DNA from: Allobosea sp. CRIB-10
GTDB lineage: Bacteria; Pseudomonadota; Alphaproteobacteria; Rhizobiales; Beijerinckiaceae
Reading direction: 5' to 3'
DNA length: 64,000 nt
Assembly (NCBI RefSeq): GCF_900112185.1
Contig: NZ_FOKP01000004.1
Location: 1-64,000 of the forward strand
Shown here: piece by piece, positions 1 to 13,567 of the stretch
How positions within the stretch are numbered: the stretch's first letter is position 1
How the letters are laid out: every line of letters begins with the position of its first letter
Made by a program: the position numbers and the translations under genes
The notes under the pieces: generated by a model
Databases searched by the model: none
Told to the model about the DNA's origin: nothing
What the model saw: only the letters and a program-made list of their open reading frames with translations

Positions 1-178
1 TCACCCACGGGCTTGGTGTCCCTCAGGGCTGTCGGTCTTCCACCTGCCACCGCAACCGCTGGTATAGCAGATGAGGCAAAATGAGAGTTACAAGGTGTTC
101 GGAGCGGAAACGTTGGCGTGAACCTCACCGCGCGGTCGGGCCTCGCGGAGCTGGTCAGGCAGCCTACACCTCACCCTG

Positions 179-199
179 CCCTCTCCTTCCAGGAGAGGG
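179..199. repeat. Short intergenic hairpin (possible terminator)
   Basis: Arms CCCTCTCC and GGAGAGGG surround a 5-base loop. It lies just past the stop of the MFS gene read on the minus strand, so it may end that transcript, but no T-run follows. The rest of bases 1-233 shows no convincing gene. Confidence 0.4.
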
Positions 200-233
200 T
201 TCCCCGCGCCTCCCCTTCACGGCGCCAATGGGG

Positions 234-1433
234 TCATCTGGGCGTGGCGGCGCGGAAGCCATGGCTCTTCGCAGCCCACGCAACCGCGAAGGTGGCGATC
301 AGCAGCGCCGCCAGCACCCAGGGGAACGGGGCAACGCCGAACCCGCTCAGCAGCAATCCGCCGAGGATGCCGCCGCCTGCGATGGCGAGATTCCATGTGG
401 TCACCAGCATCGACTGCGCGACGTCGGCGGCATGGCCCGCCGCCTTGGCGGAGGCGGTCTGGAACAGCGTCCCTGCGCCGCCGAAGGCTAGCCCCCAGAT
501 GGCGACCGCACCGTAGATCACGGCGGGCATTGTCCCTGCGAGCCCGAGCGCCAGGGCCGAGAAGCCGAACAGCGCGACGCTTGCCAGGACCAGCTCGCGC
601 AGCAAGCGATCGATCAAGGCTCCAGTGATCCAGATGCCGAGCAACGAGGCCAGGCCGAAGACCAGCAGCACGACATCGGTCCGCTCCTTAAGGCCGGCCG
701 GCTCCAGGAAGGGCGCGATATAGGTGTAGAGCGTGTTGTGGGCGAGCACATAGGCGAAGACCACGAACAGGACCGGCCGCACGCCCGGCAGCGTGAAGAC
801 CGCCTTCAGCCCGAACTCCTGACCCCGCTTCTGGCCGGGGAAATCCGGCACCTTGGCCAGAACCCAGAAGACGAGCAGCACAGTCAGCCCGCTCATCACG
901 CCGAAGGTCCAGCGCCAGCCCAGCAGCGTGCCGAGGAAGGTTCCCGTCGGAATGCCGAGCGAAAGGGCGAGCGGCGCGCCGACCATGGCGATGGCGATCG
1001 CGCGGCCCTGCAGATGGTCTGGCACCATGCGCGCCGCATAGCCGGCCGCCAGCGCCCAGAGCAGCCCGGCGCTCATGCCGGCGACGAAACGGGCAACCAG
1101 CGTGACAGCATAACTGTCGGAGATCGCGGTCACCGTGTTGACGACGGCAAAGCCACCTATGGCGAGCAGCAGCAATGTGCGCCGCCGCCAGTTCTGCGTG
1201 GCGATCGTCAGGGGGATGGCGGAGAGGAGCGAGCCGACCGCATAGGCGGTAACCAGCTGGCCGATCAACGCCTCGGATCGTCCGAGGCTCTGCGCCATTT
1301 GCGGGAGCAGGCCCGACGGCAGGATTTCGGTCAGGAGGGTGATGAAGGCCGCCATGGCGAGCGCCAGCAGGCCGCCCAAGGGTAGCCTCGCTTCGCTCGT
1401 GCCGGCCGAGATCGTATCTGTCGCTGATGTCAT
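234..1433 (-). CDS. MFS transporter, DHA1 (AraJ-like) efflux family
   Basis: A 399-residue integral membrane protein with about 12 hydrophobic helices, the usual length for the major facilitator superfamily. The loop after TM2 carries the basic RRRT segment expected for motif A, and the sequence has the feel of the AraJ/YdhP drug or sugar efflux branch. The ATG at 1433 is chosen because hydrophobic sequence starts soon after it and a GAAGGCG ribosome-binding site precedes it; a 24-residue upstream extension is open but looks non-coding. It is divergent from a LysR gene 117 bases away, which probably controls it. The substrate cannot be read from sequence. Confidence 0.85.
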   Translation of the reverse strand: MTSATDTISAGTSEARLPLGGLLALAMAAFITLLTEILPSGLLPQMAQSLGRSEALIGQLVTAYAVGSLLSAIPLTIATQNWRRRTLLLLAIGGFAVVNTVTAISDSYAVTLVARFVAGMSAGLLWALAAGYAARMVPDHLQGRAIAIAMVGAPLALSLGIPTGTFLGTLLGWRWTFGVMSGLTVLLVFWVLAKVPDFPGQKRGQEFGLKAVFTLPGVRPVLFVVFAYVLAHNTLYTYIAPFLEPAGLKERTDVVLLVFGLASLLGIWITGALIDRLLRELVLASVALFGFSALALGLAGTMPAVIYGAVAIWGLAFGGAGTLFQTASAKAAGHAADVAQSMLVTTWNLAIAGGGILGGLLLSGFGVAPFPWVLAALLIATFAVAWAAKSHGFRAATPR

Positions 1434-1550
1434 GGCTATAGCGCCTTCGAAGATGGGTTGGCGCTTCAGGTAGCTGGTTCCCAATGAACGAAAAACAGGA
1501 CACAACTCATGACACTTTGGACATTTCCGTCATGACCGGGTGACCGCCGC

Positions 1551-2438
1551 ATGGATAGTCTCGGAGCGCTCTTCGCCTTTGTGCATGCGGCCGAAGCCGA
1601 TGGTTTCACCGAAGCTGGCCGCAAGCTCGGCATCTCCGCCTCGGCCGTCAGCAAGGCGGTGGCGCGGCTGGAGGATCGGCTCGGCGCCAGGCTGTTCCAC
1701 CGCTCGACCCGCAGCGTCACGCTGACGCCGGAAGGCGCGATGTTCCTCGAACGCTGCCGGCGCATCCTCTGCGAATATGAAGCGGCGGAACTGGAACTCT
1801 CTCGCAGCCGGGCGACGCCGCAAGGCAAGCTGCGCGTCAGCCTGCCCTCGATGAGCATGATCCCGATCGCGAAATTCACCGCCTTCAAGCAGCGCCACCC
1901 CGAGATCGAGCTCGAGCTCGATGCCACCGACCGAGTGGTCGACGTCATCGGCGAAGGCTTCGATGTGGTGCTCCGCACCGGCGAGCACGCCGATTCCCGG
2001 TTGATGACCCGCACCCTCGGCCATTTCCGCCAGGCGCTGGTCGGCTCACCGGACTATTTCCGCCGGATGGGCAAACCGGAGACACCGGAGGACCTCGCCC
2101 GGCATGCCTGTCTCGTCTATCGCTATGCCAATACCGGCAAGCTCCACCAATGGCCCCTGTCGAGAGGCGGCGAGCTCGCGCAGGTCGAGATCCGACCCAG
2201 CGTGGTGACGAACGCGCTCGAAGCGCAGATCGGCCTCGCCGAAAGCGGGCTCGGCATCGCCTGCGTTCCCGACCTGTCCGTCGCCGAACATCTTCAGCGC
2301 GGCTCGCTGGTCCGCATCCTCGCTGGCTATGTCGAGGCGCAGACCAAGTTCAGCGTGATGTGGCCGGCGAGCCGCTACGCCTCGCCGAAGCTGCGCGCCT
2401 TCGTCGACTTCGCGGCGGAGGAATTCCTGGCCGCGTGA
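1551..2438 (+). CDS. LysR-family transcriptional regulator (CrgA-like)
   Basis: A 295-residue protein of standard LysR size. Residues 1-60 form the winged helix-turn-helix (GISASAVSKAVARLE is the recognition helix region), followed by a periplasmic-binding-protein-like effector domain with the VVDVIGEGFDVVLR stretch typical of the CrgA-like subgroup. It is transcribed away from the MFS exporter, the classic arrangement for a LysR regulator and its target. Two TCATGA palindromes at 1507 and 1530 lie in the shared control region and may be part of its site. The inducer is unknown. Confidence 0.88.
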   Translation: MDSLGALFAFVHAAEADGFTEAGRKLGISASAVSKAVARLEDRLGARLFHRSTRSVTLTPEGAMFLERCRRILCEYEAAELELSRSRATPQGKLRVSLPSMSMIPIAKFTAFKQRHPEIELELDATDRVVDVIGEGFDVVLRTGEHADSRLMTRTLGHFRQALVGSPDYFRRMGKPETPEDLARHACLVYRYANTGKLHQWPLSRGGELAQVEIRPSVVTNALEAQIGLAESGLGIACVPDLSVAEHLQRGSLVRILAGYVEAQTKFSVMWPASRYASPKLRAFVDFAAEEFLAA

Positions 2439-2440
2439 TC

Positions 2441-2461
2441 CCGCTGCCTTGCCGGCAGCGG
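2441..2461. terminator. Hairpin between convergent LysR and metH genes
   Basis: Arms CCGCTGCC and GGCAGCGG flank a 5-base loop, placed 3 bases after the LysR stop and 8 bases before the metH stop. The position between two convergent genes suggests a shared bidirectional terminator. No clear T-tract follows on either strand, so it could act only as an mRNA-stabilising hairpin. Confidence 0.5.
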
Positions 2462-2469
2462 GCCAGGGA

Positions 2470-6219
<3,750 letters not shown>

Positions 6220-6223
6220 CCGC

Positions 6224-7138
6224 TTACTCCGCCGCCACCTGCTGCGCCTGCGTCTTCTCCGGCTTCAGGCCAACGAGATGGCAGATCGCATAGACCAGGT
6301 CGGCCTTGTTCATCGTGTAGAAGTGCAGGTCGGAGACGCCGCGATCGATCAGGTCGAGCACCTGCTCGGCGCAGACGGCGGCGGCGACCAGCCGGCGCGT
6401 CGCCGGATCGTCCTCCAGCCCCTCGAAGCGGTCGGCCAGCCATTGCGGCACGCTCGCCCCGGTCTTGCGGGCAAAGCCGGCGGTCTGCTTGAAGTTCTGC
6501 ACGGGAACGATGCCCGGCAGGATCGGGATCTCGATGCCGCGCGAGCGGACCTTGTCGAGATAGCGGAAATAGACGTCGTTATCGAAGAAGAACTGGGTGA
6601 TCGCCCGGGTCGCGCCGGCATCGACCTTCTTCTTCAGCGCGTCGATGTCGGCATCGAGCGAGGCCGCCTCCGGATGCTTCTCCGGATAGGCGGAGACGGT
6701 GACCTCGAACTCGCCGATCCTGCGGATGCCTTCGACCAGGTCCGAGGTCTGGTGATAGCCTTCCGGATGCGGCTCATAAGTGGTGCCGAGCCCGCCGGCC
6801 GGATCACCGCGCAGCGCCACGATATGGCGCACGCCCGCCGCCCAATAGGAGCGGATCACGTCGTCGACCTCGGCGCAGGACGCCGAAACGCAGGTCAGAT
6901 GCGCGGCGGGCTTGAGGCCCGTCTCGTCGATCATGCGCTTGACGGTGTTGTGGGTGCGCTCGCGGGTCGAGCCGCCGGCGCCATAGGTCACCGAGACAAA
7001 GGCCGGCCCGAGCGGCTCCAGCCGGCGCACGCTGTCCCAGAGATTGACCTCCATCTCCTCGTTCTTCGGCGGGAAGAACTCGAAGGAGACACGCGGGCGG
7101 CGCGAGCCGTGGCGGCTGGGACGGAACGCGTTCATCAC
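6224..7138 (-). CDS. metF: 5,10-methylenetetrahydrofolate reductase
   Basis: A 304-residue FAD-dependent reductase that makes 5-methyltetrahydrofolate, the methyl donor used by MetH. The N-terminal FEFFPPKN motif and [14 protein letters not shown] segment are hallmarks of the family, and [13 protein letters not shown] lies in the folate/FAD barrel. It overlaps the upstream sahR gene by four bases (ATGA) and is followed at 4 bases by metH, so the three genes should be translated as one coupled unit. Confidence 0.97.
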   Translation of the reverse strand: MMNAFRPSRHGSRRPRVSFEFFPPKNEEMEVNLWDSVRRLEPLGPAFVSVTYGAGGSTRERTHNTVKRMIDETGLKPAAHLTCVSASCAEVDDVIRSYWAAGVRHIVALRGDPAGGLGTTYEPHPEGYHQTSDLVEGIRRIGEFEVTVSAYPEKHPEAASLDADIDALKKKVDAGATRAITQFFFDNDVYFRYLDKVRSRGIEIPILPGIVPVQNFKQTAGFARKTGASVPQWLADRFEGLEDDPATRRLVAAAVCAEQVLDLIDRGVSDLHFYTMNKADLVYAICHLVGLKPEKTQAQQVAAE

Positions 7139-8154
7139 GCAACCTCACGATCGAACTGGCGAATCGGGAAATCACCCTGGAGGCGCCGGTCGCGCCCGCG
7201 CCAGAGCATGACGCCGAGCTGACCGGACGCCCCGTCGGACGCCGTGATCTCCTCGGCGAGATCGCAGTCGAGGCCGGCCTCGGCGAACCAGGCGACGATC
7301 TCCTCCTTGTCGAAGCCGAGCCGGCGATGGGCGTGCTCGGTCCGCAGGAATTCCATCTCGTGCGGCGCGAAATCGACCAGGATCAGCCGCCCGCCGGGCG
7401 AGAGCAGCGCCGCCGCCTCGCGCAGGGCGCGGGCGGGATCGTCGAGGAAGTGCAGCACCTGGTGCACGATCACGAGGTCGAAGGAGCCGCGCGCGAAGGG
7501 CAGCGCGTAGATGTCGCCCTGACGCAGCTCGACCCGGGACAGCCCGGCCTTTTCGAGATTGGCGCGCGCGACCGCCAGCATGGCGTGGCTGGCATCGACA
7601 CCGACCGCACGGGTCGCCTTGGGCGCAAGGCGCTCCAGCATGCGCCCGGTGCCGGTGCCGAGATCGAGCAGCGCCTGCAGAGGCGTCCCGCCGACGGCGG
7701 CCTCGACCGCGGCTTCGACGGCGGCATCGGGAACATGCAGCGTGCGCAGTTGATCCCACTCGCGCGCGACATTGGCGAAATAGGACTGCGCCGCCGCGGC
7801 TCGGGTCGCACGGACGGCGGCGAGGCGCTCGCGATCGGCGGCGAGAACCGGATCGGCAGGATCGAGGTCGCGAGCGAGCGCCAGGGCGAGCGCGCCGCCC
7901 GGCGTCGCATCGTCGAGCCGGAAGAAGGCGAAGGCGCCCTCGCGCGAGCGGCGCAGCAGGCCGGCCTCGGCCATCAGCTTGAGATGCCGCGAGATGCGCG
8001 GCTGCGACTGGCCGAGGATGTCGGTGAGGTCGGACACCGAAAGCTCGCCCTCCGCCAGCAGCGCCAGGATTCGCAGGCGAGTCTCCTCGCCCGCCGCGCG
8101 CAGCGAAGCCAGTAGGGTCGGCAGCGAATGGTGGAAGCGGCTGGTCACCGGCAA
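7135..8154 (-). CDS. sahR: SahR-type regulator: ArsR DNA-binding domain fused to a SAM-methyltransferase-like sensor
   Basis: A 339-residue protein. Residues about 10-95 are an ArsR winged helix (LSVSDLTDILGQSQPRISRH), and about 150-300 form a class I methyltransferase fold with the motif I glycine loop LDLGTGTGRML. Alphaproteobacterial SahR proteins with this fusion repress S-adenosylmethionine cycle genes and release DNA when they bind S-adenosylhomocysteine; the methylase-like domain is the sensor. Here it leads an operon with metF and metH, which supports that role. The start is a TTG at 8154 preceded by a weak GAGG; a GTG two codons in is an alternative. An active methyltransferase role cannot be excluded. 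Confidence 0.88.
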   Translation of the reverse strand: MPVTSRFHHSLPTLLASLRAAGEETRLRILALLAEGELSVSDLTDILGQSQPRISRHLKLMAEAGLLRRSREGAFAFFRLDDATPGGALALALARDLDPADPVLAADRERLAAVRATRAAAAQSYFANVAREWDQLRTLHVPDAAVEAAVEAAVGGTPLQALLDLGTGTGRMLERLAPKATRAVGVDASHAMLAVARANLEKAGLSRVELRQGDIYALPFARGSFDLVIVHQVLHFLDDPARALREAAALLSPGGRLILVDFAPHEMEFLRTEHAHRRLGFDKEEIVAWFAEAGLDCDLAEEITASDGASGQLGVMLWRGRDRRLQGDFPIRQFDREVA

Positions 8155-8178
8155 ACGCCTCGAAATTCTGTGAAAGAT

Positions 8179-8194
8179 ATAAAGATATCTTTAT
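8179..8194. promoter_or_regulatory. Predicted SahR operator (perfect 16-bp palindrome)
   Basis: ATAAAGATATCTTTAT is a perfect palindrome 25 bases upstream of the sahR start. AAAGATAT is also repeated in tandem (8173-8180 and 8181-8188). It is AT-rich inside a GC-rich genome and sits where autoregulation of the sahR-metF-metH operon would act. Assignment to SahR rests on position and family knowledge. Confidence 0.75.
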
Positions 8195-8275
8195 GTCAGA
8201 ACGACGGAGATGGCAAGCCTGCTTGTCCGATATTTCAGTCGGAAGCGACGGTTCAAACAAACGCCGGCCTCTCTG

Positions 8276-8287
8276 CTCCCCGGGGAG
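8276..8287. terminator. GC hairpin after the MocR gene
   Basis: CTCCCCGGGGAG, extended imperfectly by CTCTG/AAAG flanks, lies about 20 bases beyond the stop of the MocR-type gene and upstream of sahR. It may separate the two transcripts. No T-tract is obvious. Confidence 0.35.
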
Positions 8288-8307
8288 AAAGGCTCCGCAT
8301 ACTCTCC

Positions 8308-9747
8308 TTAAACAGGCTTGCCTGACGGAGCCGCCCGCATTGCCCCGCGCAGCACGCTGAAGATACGCGGATCGGCGCATTGCGCCGCGTTGAAGCGCAT
8401 GAACTGCCGCGCCGTCCCCGACAGGCTGAAGGCGTTGCCCGGCGCGAGCACGACACCCTCGCCCAAGGCATGCCGCGCAATCGCCCCCGCATCGCGCTCA
8501 TCAGGCAGACGGCACCACAGGAACAGCCCACCGCGCGGCGTCAGCCAGGGCTCGATGCCGAGCGCTGCGAGCCGGCCACGCGTCTCCGCCATGGCCCGCC
8601 CCAGCCGCTGGCGCAGCGTCTCGACATGCCGGCGATAGCTGCCGTCCTTCAGGATATCGAGCACCAGCTCGGCCGCGAGCCGCCCCCCGCCGAAGGAAAG
8701 CGCGACCTTGAGATCGGTCAGCCCCTCGACCCAGTCCGGCTTTGCGGCGATGTAGCCGCAGCGCACCGAGGCCGAGAGCGTCTTCGAGAAGCTGCCGATC
8801 TGGATCACCCGCTCCAGCCCGTCGAGCCCGGCAAGACGCGGCGCAGTGTCCGGTTCGAGATCGCCGAAGATATCGTCCTCGACGATGGTCAGGCCGGCCT
8901 GCTCGGCGAGCTTGAGCAGGCGATGCGCGGTCGCGGCGGAGAGTGTCGCGCCGGTCGGGTTATGCAGGGCTGAATTGGTGACATAGAGCCGCGGCCGGTG
9001 CTCGCTCAGCGCCTGCGCGAACAAGGCGAGGTCCGGCCCCGACGGCGTATAGGGCACGCTGACGACACGGGCGCGATGGGCGCTCAGCAGCGCCTGGAAA
9101 TTGAAATAGCAGGGATCGTCGACCAGCACCGTATCGCCGGGCTCGAGCAGGAAGCGGCAGACGAGGTCGATCGCCTGCGTGCCCGACTCGGTCAGAACGA
9201 TCTGGTCCGGCGAGGTCTCGACGCCGCGCTCGGCCAGGCGATGGGCGAGCAGATGGCGCAGCCCGGCTAAGCCGAGCGGCGTGCCGTACTCGGCCAGCGT
9301 CGCCGCATCGGCCCGGCCGAGCTTGCGCAGCGCCTTGCGGATCGAGGCTTCCGGCATCCAGTCCGGCGGCAGCCAGCCGCAGCCCGGCCTGAGGCTGTCC
9401 ACGCCGGCATCGAGCGACTGCCGCGAAATCCAGAGCGGGTCGACGGCCCGGTCGAGCCTCGGCGCGACATCGGCGAGGCAGAGCGGCGGCAGGCGCCGGA
9501 CATAGAAGCCCGAGCCCTGCCGCGCCTGGATCGCGCCTTCCGCCGCCAGCCGCTCATAGGCCTCGACCACCGTCGACTTCGACACGCCCATGCTCTGCGC
9601 CAGACCGCGGATCGAGGGCAGCTTGGCGCCCGGCGCCAGCGTCCGCCCGGCGATCCGCTGCCGGATCGTTGCCATGACGCGTCCGACCAGCGTGTCGGCT
9701 GCTGCCGCATGATCGGCCGAAGCCTTAATCTGTACGGTTTCCTGCAT
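8308..9747 (-). CDS. MocR-type (GntR/aminotransferase) transcriptional regulator
   Basis: A 479-residue fusion. Residues about 18-90 are a GntR winged helix (LPSIRGLAQSMGVSKSTVVEAYERL), and the rest is a fold-type I aminotransferase-like domain with the PLP lysine at about 322 (GSFSKTLS) and the VEDDIFGDL segment. The MocR/PdxR family uses pyridoxal phosphate or an amino-acid aldimine as effector. The reading frame is open far upstream, but that extension crosses a dispersed repeat and looks non-coding; ATG 9747 gives normal MocR length. It is divergent from an EamA exporter, the probable target. Confidence 0.9.
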   Translation of the reverse strand: MQETVQIKASADHAAAADTLVGRVMATIRQRIAGRTLAPGAKLPSIRGLAQSMGVSKSTVVEAYERLAAEGAIQARQGSGFYVRRLPPLCLADVAPRLDRAVDPLWISRQSLDAGVDSLRPGCGWLPPDWMPEASIRKALRKLGRADAATLAEYGTPLGLAGLRHLLAHRLAERGVETSPDQIVLTESGTQAIDLVCRFLLEPGDTVLVDDPCYFNFQALLSAHRARVVSVPYTPSGPDLALFAQALSEHRPRLYVTNSALHNPTGATLSAATAHRLLKLAEQAGLTIVEDDIFGDLEPDTAPRLAGLDGLERVIQIGSFSKTLSASVRCGYIAAKPDWVEGLTDLKVALSFGGGRLAAELVLDILKDGSYRRHVETLRQRLGRAMAETRGRLAALGIEPWLTPRGGLFLWCRLPDERDAGAIARHALGEGVVLAPGNAFSLSGTARQFMRFNAAQCADPRIFSVLRGAMRAAPSGKPV

Positions 9748-9750
9748 CAG

Positions 9751-9780
9751 GACAGTTTGCCGGAACTGTACCGGACTGTC
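9751..9780. promoter_or_regulatory. Candidate MocR operator
   Basis: ACTGT occurs at 9765 and 9775, exactly one helical turn apart, and its inverse ACAGT is at 9752. Direct repeats plus an inverted copy are common in MocR operators. The cluster lies just before the MocR start and within the control region shared with the EamA gene. Confidence 0.5.
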
Positions 9781-9844
9781 TCTGGAAATCGACCGTGACT
9801 CCCCGCAAGCAGAAGGGCGAAAGAGTCTGTCTGCCCTTCCACAA

Positions 9845-9958
9845 CCCTCATCCTGAGGAGCGATCGCAGATCGCGTCTCGAAGGATGCTCCAGTTGGCTC
9901 CGGAGCCTCCTGGATCATCCTTCGAGACGGCCGCCGTGCGGCCTCCTCAGGATGAGGG
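9845..9958. repeat. Dispersed palindromic repeat, family A, copy 1
   Basis: A 114-base element whose ends are exact inverted repeats CCCTCATCCTGAGGA / TCCTCAGGATGAGGG, with a second inner pair CGTCTCGAAGGATG / CATCCTTCGAGACG. It would fold into a long cruciform or hairpin. A second copy is at 14933-15049. It sits in the control region between the MocR gene and the EamA exporter. Confidence 0.9.
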
Positions 9959-9991
9959 CTGGAGGTGTCGGGCGGGCTCACTGGAGGTATC

Positions 9992-10855
9992 ATGGACAAG
10001 ACTGCGAACGGCCTGCTCAACGGTTTCATCGGCGTCGTCATCTTCAGCGGCTCACTGCCGGCGACGCGCGTCGCCGTCGCCGATTTCGACCCGGTGTTCC
10101 TGACCGTCGCACGCGCCGCCATCGCCGGCCTGCTCGGGCTCGCCTTGCTGCTTGCCCTGCGTGAGAAGCGTCCCGCCACCGCCGACTTGCTGCCGCTCGC
10201 CGTGGTCGCGCTCTGCGTCGTCGTCGGCTTCCCGCTGCTGACCGCTCTGGCGCTGAAGCACGTCACCTCCGCCCATTCGATCGTCTTCATCGGCCTCTTG
10301 CCGCTCGCGACCGCGATCTTCGGCGTGCTGCGCGGCGGCGAGCGCCCGCGCCCGGCCTTCTGGCTCTTCGCCATTCTCGGCAGCCTCTGCGTCGTCGGCT
10401 TCGCCTGGACGCAAGGCATCGCCGCCTCTCCCGTCGGCGACTTGCTGATGCTCGCCGCCGTCATCGTCTGCGGGCTCGGCTATGCCGAAGGCGCGCGGCT
10501 CTCGCGCCATCTCGGCGGCTGGCAGGTGATCTCCTGGGCGCTGGTGCTGTCGCTGCCGATCATGGCCGGCCTCTCGCTGGCGACGCTGCCGGCCTCGTTC
10601 AGCCAGACAGGCGGGCCCGCCTGGCTCGGCCTCGCCTATGTCTCGCTGTTCAGCATGCTGATCGGCTTCGTGTTCTGGTATCGCGGCCTCGCCCAGGGCG
10701 GCATCGCGGCGGTCGGGCAGCTGCAACTGCTACAACCCTTCTTTGGCCTGGCGCTGGCGGGGCTGCTGCTCGGCGAAACCGTCGGCTGGCAGATGATCGC
10801 GACCTCGGCCGCCGTCGTGCTCTGCGTCGCGGGCGCACGGCGCTACGCGCGATAG
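9992..10855 (+). CDS. EamA/DMT-family inner-membrane exporter
   Basis: A 287-residue protein with about ten hydrophobic helices in two EamA repeats, the standard drug/metabolite transporter layout. The ATG at 9992 is preceded by a clear GGAGG, which decides the start over an upstream in-frame ATG at 9965. Relatives export amino acids or other metabolites. Pairing with a PLP-binding MocR regulator hints at an amino-acid-like or vitamin B6-like substrate, but that is inference. Confidence 0.87.
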   Translation: MDKTANGLLNGFIGVVIFSGSLPATRVAVADFDPVFLTVARAAIAGLLGLALLLALREKRPATADLLPLAVVALCVVVGFPLLTALALKHVTSAHSIVFIGLLPLATAIFGVLRGGERPRPAFWLFAILGSLCVVGFAWTQGIAASPVGDLLMLAAVIVCGLGYAEGARLSRHLGGWQVISWALVLSLPIMAGLSLATLPASFSQTGGPAWLGLAYVSLFSMLIGFVFWYRGLAQGGIAAVGQLQLLQPFFGLALAGLLLGETVGWQMIATSAAVVLCVAGARRYAR

Positions 10856-11024
10856 GTTCGGAACGCCGATCACTCGGCATCAAGCATGGCGGCGGGTTTG
10901 GTCGCGAACGCGTAGTTGCCGGACCAATGAGGGCCGGATGGAGCGCGCCCTGTCGGCTTAGGGCGCAATGCTTACAACCGCAGGCCTGCAGCCTTCGTCA
11001 CGCCTACCAGTCCTTCGGCTGCGT

Positions 11025-11228
11025 TCAGAGCAGCTTCAGGTCGCCTGCAGCGGTCTTGCCGCGCTCGGTCTTCAGGTCGAAGGAGAGCTTCTGTCCCTCG
11101 GTCAGGGACATCAGGCCCGCTTCCTTGACGGCAGTGATGTGTACGAACACATCCTTGCCGCCGTCAGCAGGCTGAATGAAGCCGTAGCCCTTCTCGGTAT
11201 TGAACCATTTGACGGTTCCGGTCGCCAT
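11025..11228 (-). CDS. Cold-shock domain protein (CspA family)
   Basis: A 67-residue single OB-fold nucleic-acid-binding protein. RNP1 (KGYGFI) and RNP2 (VFVHI) are intact, and it begins [10 protein letters not shown], the family start. An open extension of 17 residues upstream is rejected on this basis. Such proteins act as RNA chaperones in the cytoplasm, often induced by cold or on entry to stationary phase. It is monocistronic here; bases 10856-11024 before it hold no gene. Confidence 0.96.
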   Translation of the reverse strand: MATGTVKWFNTEKGYGFIQPADGGKDVFVHITAVKEAGLMSLTEGQKLSFDLKTERGKTAAGDLKLL

Positions 11229-11365
11229 CGCCGCATCCCTTGGAGCATCCGTGGTCGTAACGGAGCCCCTCGGCAACACTGTCGAAAAGGCCCCGCGAAG
11301 CTGAGGATTGACCGAAAACGCAAGCTTGTCGAGATGAAACCGCCGGCAGTTGCCGTTACGTCCGC

Positions 11366-13567
11366 TTAAGGCTTAGCCAGCTCGAATTCCGTCCTTACCG
11401 TAGCGAGTGAAGAGCCTCCGAGATAAACCTCGACGATACCCGGATCGAGCTGGTAGCGGCCGTCATCGTCATGACCGCCGAGCGCCTTGCCCTCCAGTTT
11501 GAACCGAACCGTCCTGGTCTCGCCGGCCTTGAGCGTGATCTTCTCGAAGCCCTTGAGCAGGCGCAGCGGCCGCGAGCGCTCCGCCACCGGTTGGCGGATA
11601 TAAAGCTGTACCACCTCCTGGCCGTCGCGATCCCCCTGATTGGTCACGTCGACGGCGACCTCGGTCGCGCCATTGAACGGCACCTTCGCGTTCGTCACCC
11701 GCGCATTGGCATAGGCGAAGCGGCTATAGGACAGGCCGAAGCCGAACGGATAGAGCGCCTCATTGGCCTCGTCCATGTAGATCGATTCATAGCGCTGGCG
11801 GATCTTCTGCGGCCGCCCCGTCGGCAGCTGGTCGTAATAGACCGGGATCTGCCCGACCGAGCGCGGGAAGCTCATCGGCGTCCGCCCGGCCGGATTGACC
11901 TTGCCGGCCAGCACCTCGGCGATCGCGGCGCGTCCCTCGGTGCCGCCATGGAACGTCTGGACGATCGCGGCGACATGCTTGTCGGCCCAGGTCAGGACCA
12001 GCGGCCGGCCGGTCGCCAGCACCAGGACGACCGGCTTGCCGGTCGCGACCAGCGCCTCCAGCAGCTCCTGCTGCACGCCGGGCAGCCCGAGATCGGTGCG
12101 CGAGGCGCCCTCGCCCATGAACTCGCAATCCTCGCCGAGCATGGTGACGATGAGATCGGCCGCGGCCGCCACCTTCAAGGCGGCATCCTTGTCCTTGAAC
12201 TCGGTGCCGCAATTCTTGGCGAAGCCCGGCTCGTAGGTGATCGTAACGTCGGACGGCAGCTGCTCGCGCAGCGCCTCCGGCAGCGGCTGCACGACGCGGC
12301 GGCCGAGCCCGGCCGGATCAGTCCAGACCCGCTCGTCCTCCGGCACCGCCATGGCGCCGATCACCGCGACCGACTTGACGGACGGCGCGATCGGCAGCGT
12401 CTGCCTGTCGTTCCTGAGCAGGATCACACCCTCGCGCGCCGCCTGGCGAGCAACCTTACGGGCCTCCTCCGTCTGCATCAGCGACGGCGCCGCAGCGACG
12501 TCGACGTCCTGCCGCTCGAACAGGCCGAGATGGTACTTGACCCGGAGCACACGCCGGACGGCCTCGTCGAGCGCCTTCACCGGCACGCGGCCGGCCTTCA
12601 CCTCATTGGCGAGGTGCTTGTGGTAGACATCGCCCATCATGTCCATGTCGATGCCGGCGAGCAGCGCCTTGCGCGCCGCCTCGGCGTCGTCCTTGGCGAT
12701 GCCGTGCAGGCGCAATTCGGTGATCGAACCGAAATCCGAGGTGACGAAGCCGCGGAAGCCCCATTTCCCGCGCAGCAGGTCGGTCAGCATGCCGCGATGG
12801 GCCGTGGCCGGCATGCCGTTGAGGGCATTGAAGGCCGCCATCGCCGTCATCGCGCCGGTGTCGAAGGCGGCCTTGAACGGCGGCAGGAAGAGGTCGTGCA
12901 GCTGGCTCGTCGGGATCCAGGTCGAATTGTAGTCGCGCCCGCCCTCGGCCGCGCCATAGCCGACGAAGTGCTTGACGCTCGCCGCGACGCCGCCGCGCTG
13001 ATAGCCGCGCGTCCGTGCAACTGCGATCACACTGGCGAGGTGGGCGTCCTCGCCCGCTCCCTCCAGCACCCGTCCCCAGCGCGGATCACGCGAGATGTCG
13101 ACCATCGGCGCGAAGGTCCAGTTCACGCCGGCCGCCCGCGCCTCGCGCCCGGTCCAGTAGGCCGCCTGCTCGATCAGCTGCGGATTCCAGCTCGACGCCT
13201 GGCCGAGTGGCAGCGGAAAATAGGTCGAGAAGCCGTGGACGGCGTCGAGCCCGATGATCAGCGGAATCTTGAGGCGCGACTGCCGGACCGCCTCCTGGAC
13301 TTGCCGAACCTCGGCCGGCACGACGAAGTTCATCACCGCGCCCATGCGGCCGGCCTTGACCTGGCTGATGTCGAAGCCCTCGCCGCGGCCGGAGAGGTGG
13401 AGCTGGCCGACCTTCTCCTCCAGCGTCATCCTGCCGATCAGCGCGGTGATCTTGCGCTCGATCTGCGCAGCCTCGCGCCCGCTCTTCCAGCCGACGCCCT
13501 CCTGCTGGGCGGAGGCGACGGTCGCAAGGCCGCAGAACAGGAATGCAGCGACGAGCCGCAGAAGCAT
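11366..13567 (-). CDS. bglX: Exported GH3 beta-glucosidase (BglX-like)
   Basis: A 733-residue glycoside hydrolase. Residues 1-20 are a signal peptide ending ATVASA, pointing to the periplasm. The GH3 barrel contains the KHFVGYG motif and the nucleophile region GFVTSDFGS with the catalytic Asp near 278. A second alpha/beta sandwich domain and a C-terminal fibronectin III-like domain ([16 protein letters not shown] onward) complete the BglX architecture. It should remove terminal beta-linked glucose from oligosaccharides. It stands alone on the minus strand, with no sugar transporter beside it. Confidence 0.94.
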   Translation of the reverse strand: MLLRLVAAFLFCGLATVASAQQEGVGWKSGREAAQIERKITALIGRMTLEEKVGQLHLSGRGEGFDISQVKAGRMGAVMNFVVPAEVRQVQEAVRQSRLKIPLIIGLDAVHGFSTYFPLPLGQASSWNPQLIEQAAYWTGREARAAGVNWTFAPMVDISRDPRWGRVLEGAGEDAHLASVIAVARTRGYQRGGVAASVKHFVGYGAAEGGRDYNSTWIPTSQLHDLFLPPFKAAFDTGAMTAMAAFNALNGMPATAHRGMLTDLLRGKWGFRGFVTSDFGSITELRLHGIAKDDAEAARKALLAGIDMDMMGDVYHKHLANEVKAGRVPVKALDEAVRRVLRVKYHLGLFERQDVDVAAAPSLMQTEEARKVARQAAREGVILLRNDRQTLPIAPSVKSVAVIGAMAVPEDERVWTDPAGLGRRVVQPLPEALREQLPSDVTITYEPGFAKNCGTEFKDKDAALKVAAAADLIVTMLGEDCEFMGEGASRTDLGLPGVQQELLEALVATGKPVVLVLATGRPLVLTWADKHVAAIVQTFHGGTEGRAAIAEVLAGKVNPAGRTPMSFPRSVGQIPVYYDQLPTGRPQKIRQRYESIYMDEANEALYPFGFGLSYSRFAYANARVTNAKVPFNGATEVAVDVTNQGDRDGQEVVQLYIRQPVAERSRPLRLLKGFEKITLKAGETRTVRFKLEGKALGGHDDDGRYQLDPGIVEVYLGGSSLATVRTEFELAKP

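Noticed and set aside
8155..8307. A SAM or cobalamin riboswitch upstream of the methionine operon
   Set aside because: No conserved riboswitch core or long leader is visible; the palindromic operator explains regulation.
9748..10464. N-terminal extension of the MocR gene giving a 718-residue protein
   Set aside because: The extension passes through the family A repeat and the antisense of the EamA gene; normal MocR length starts at 9747.
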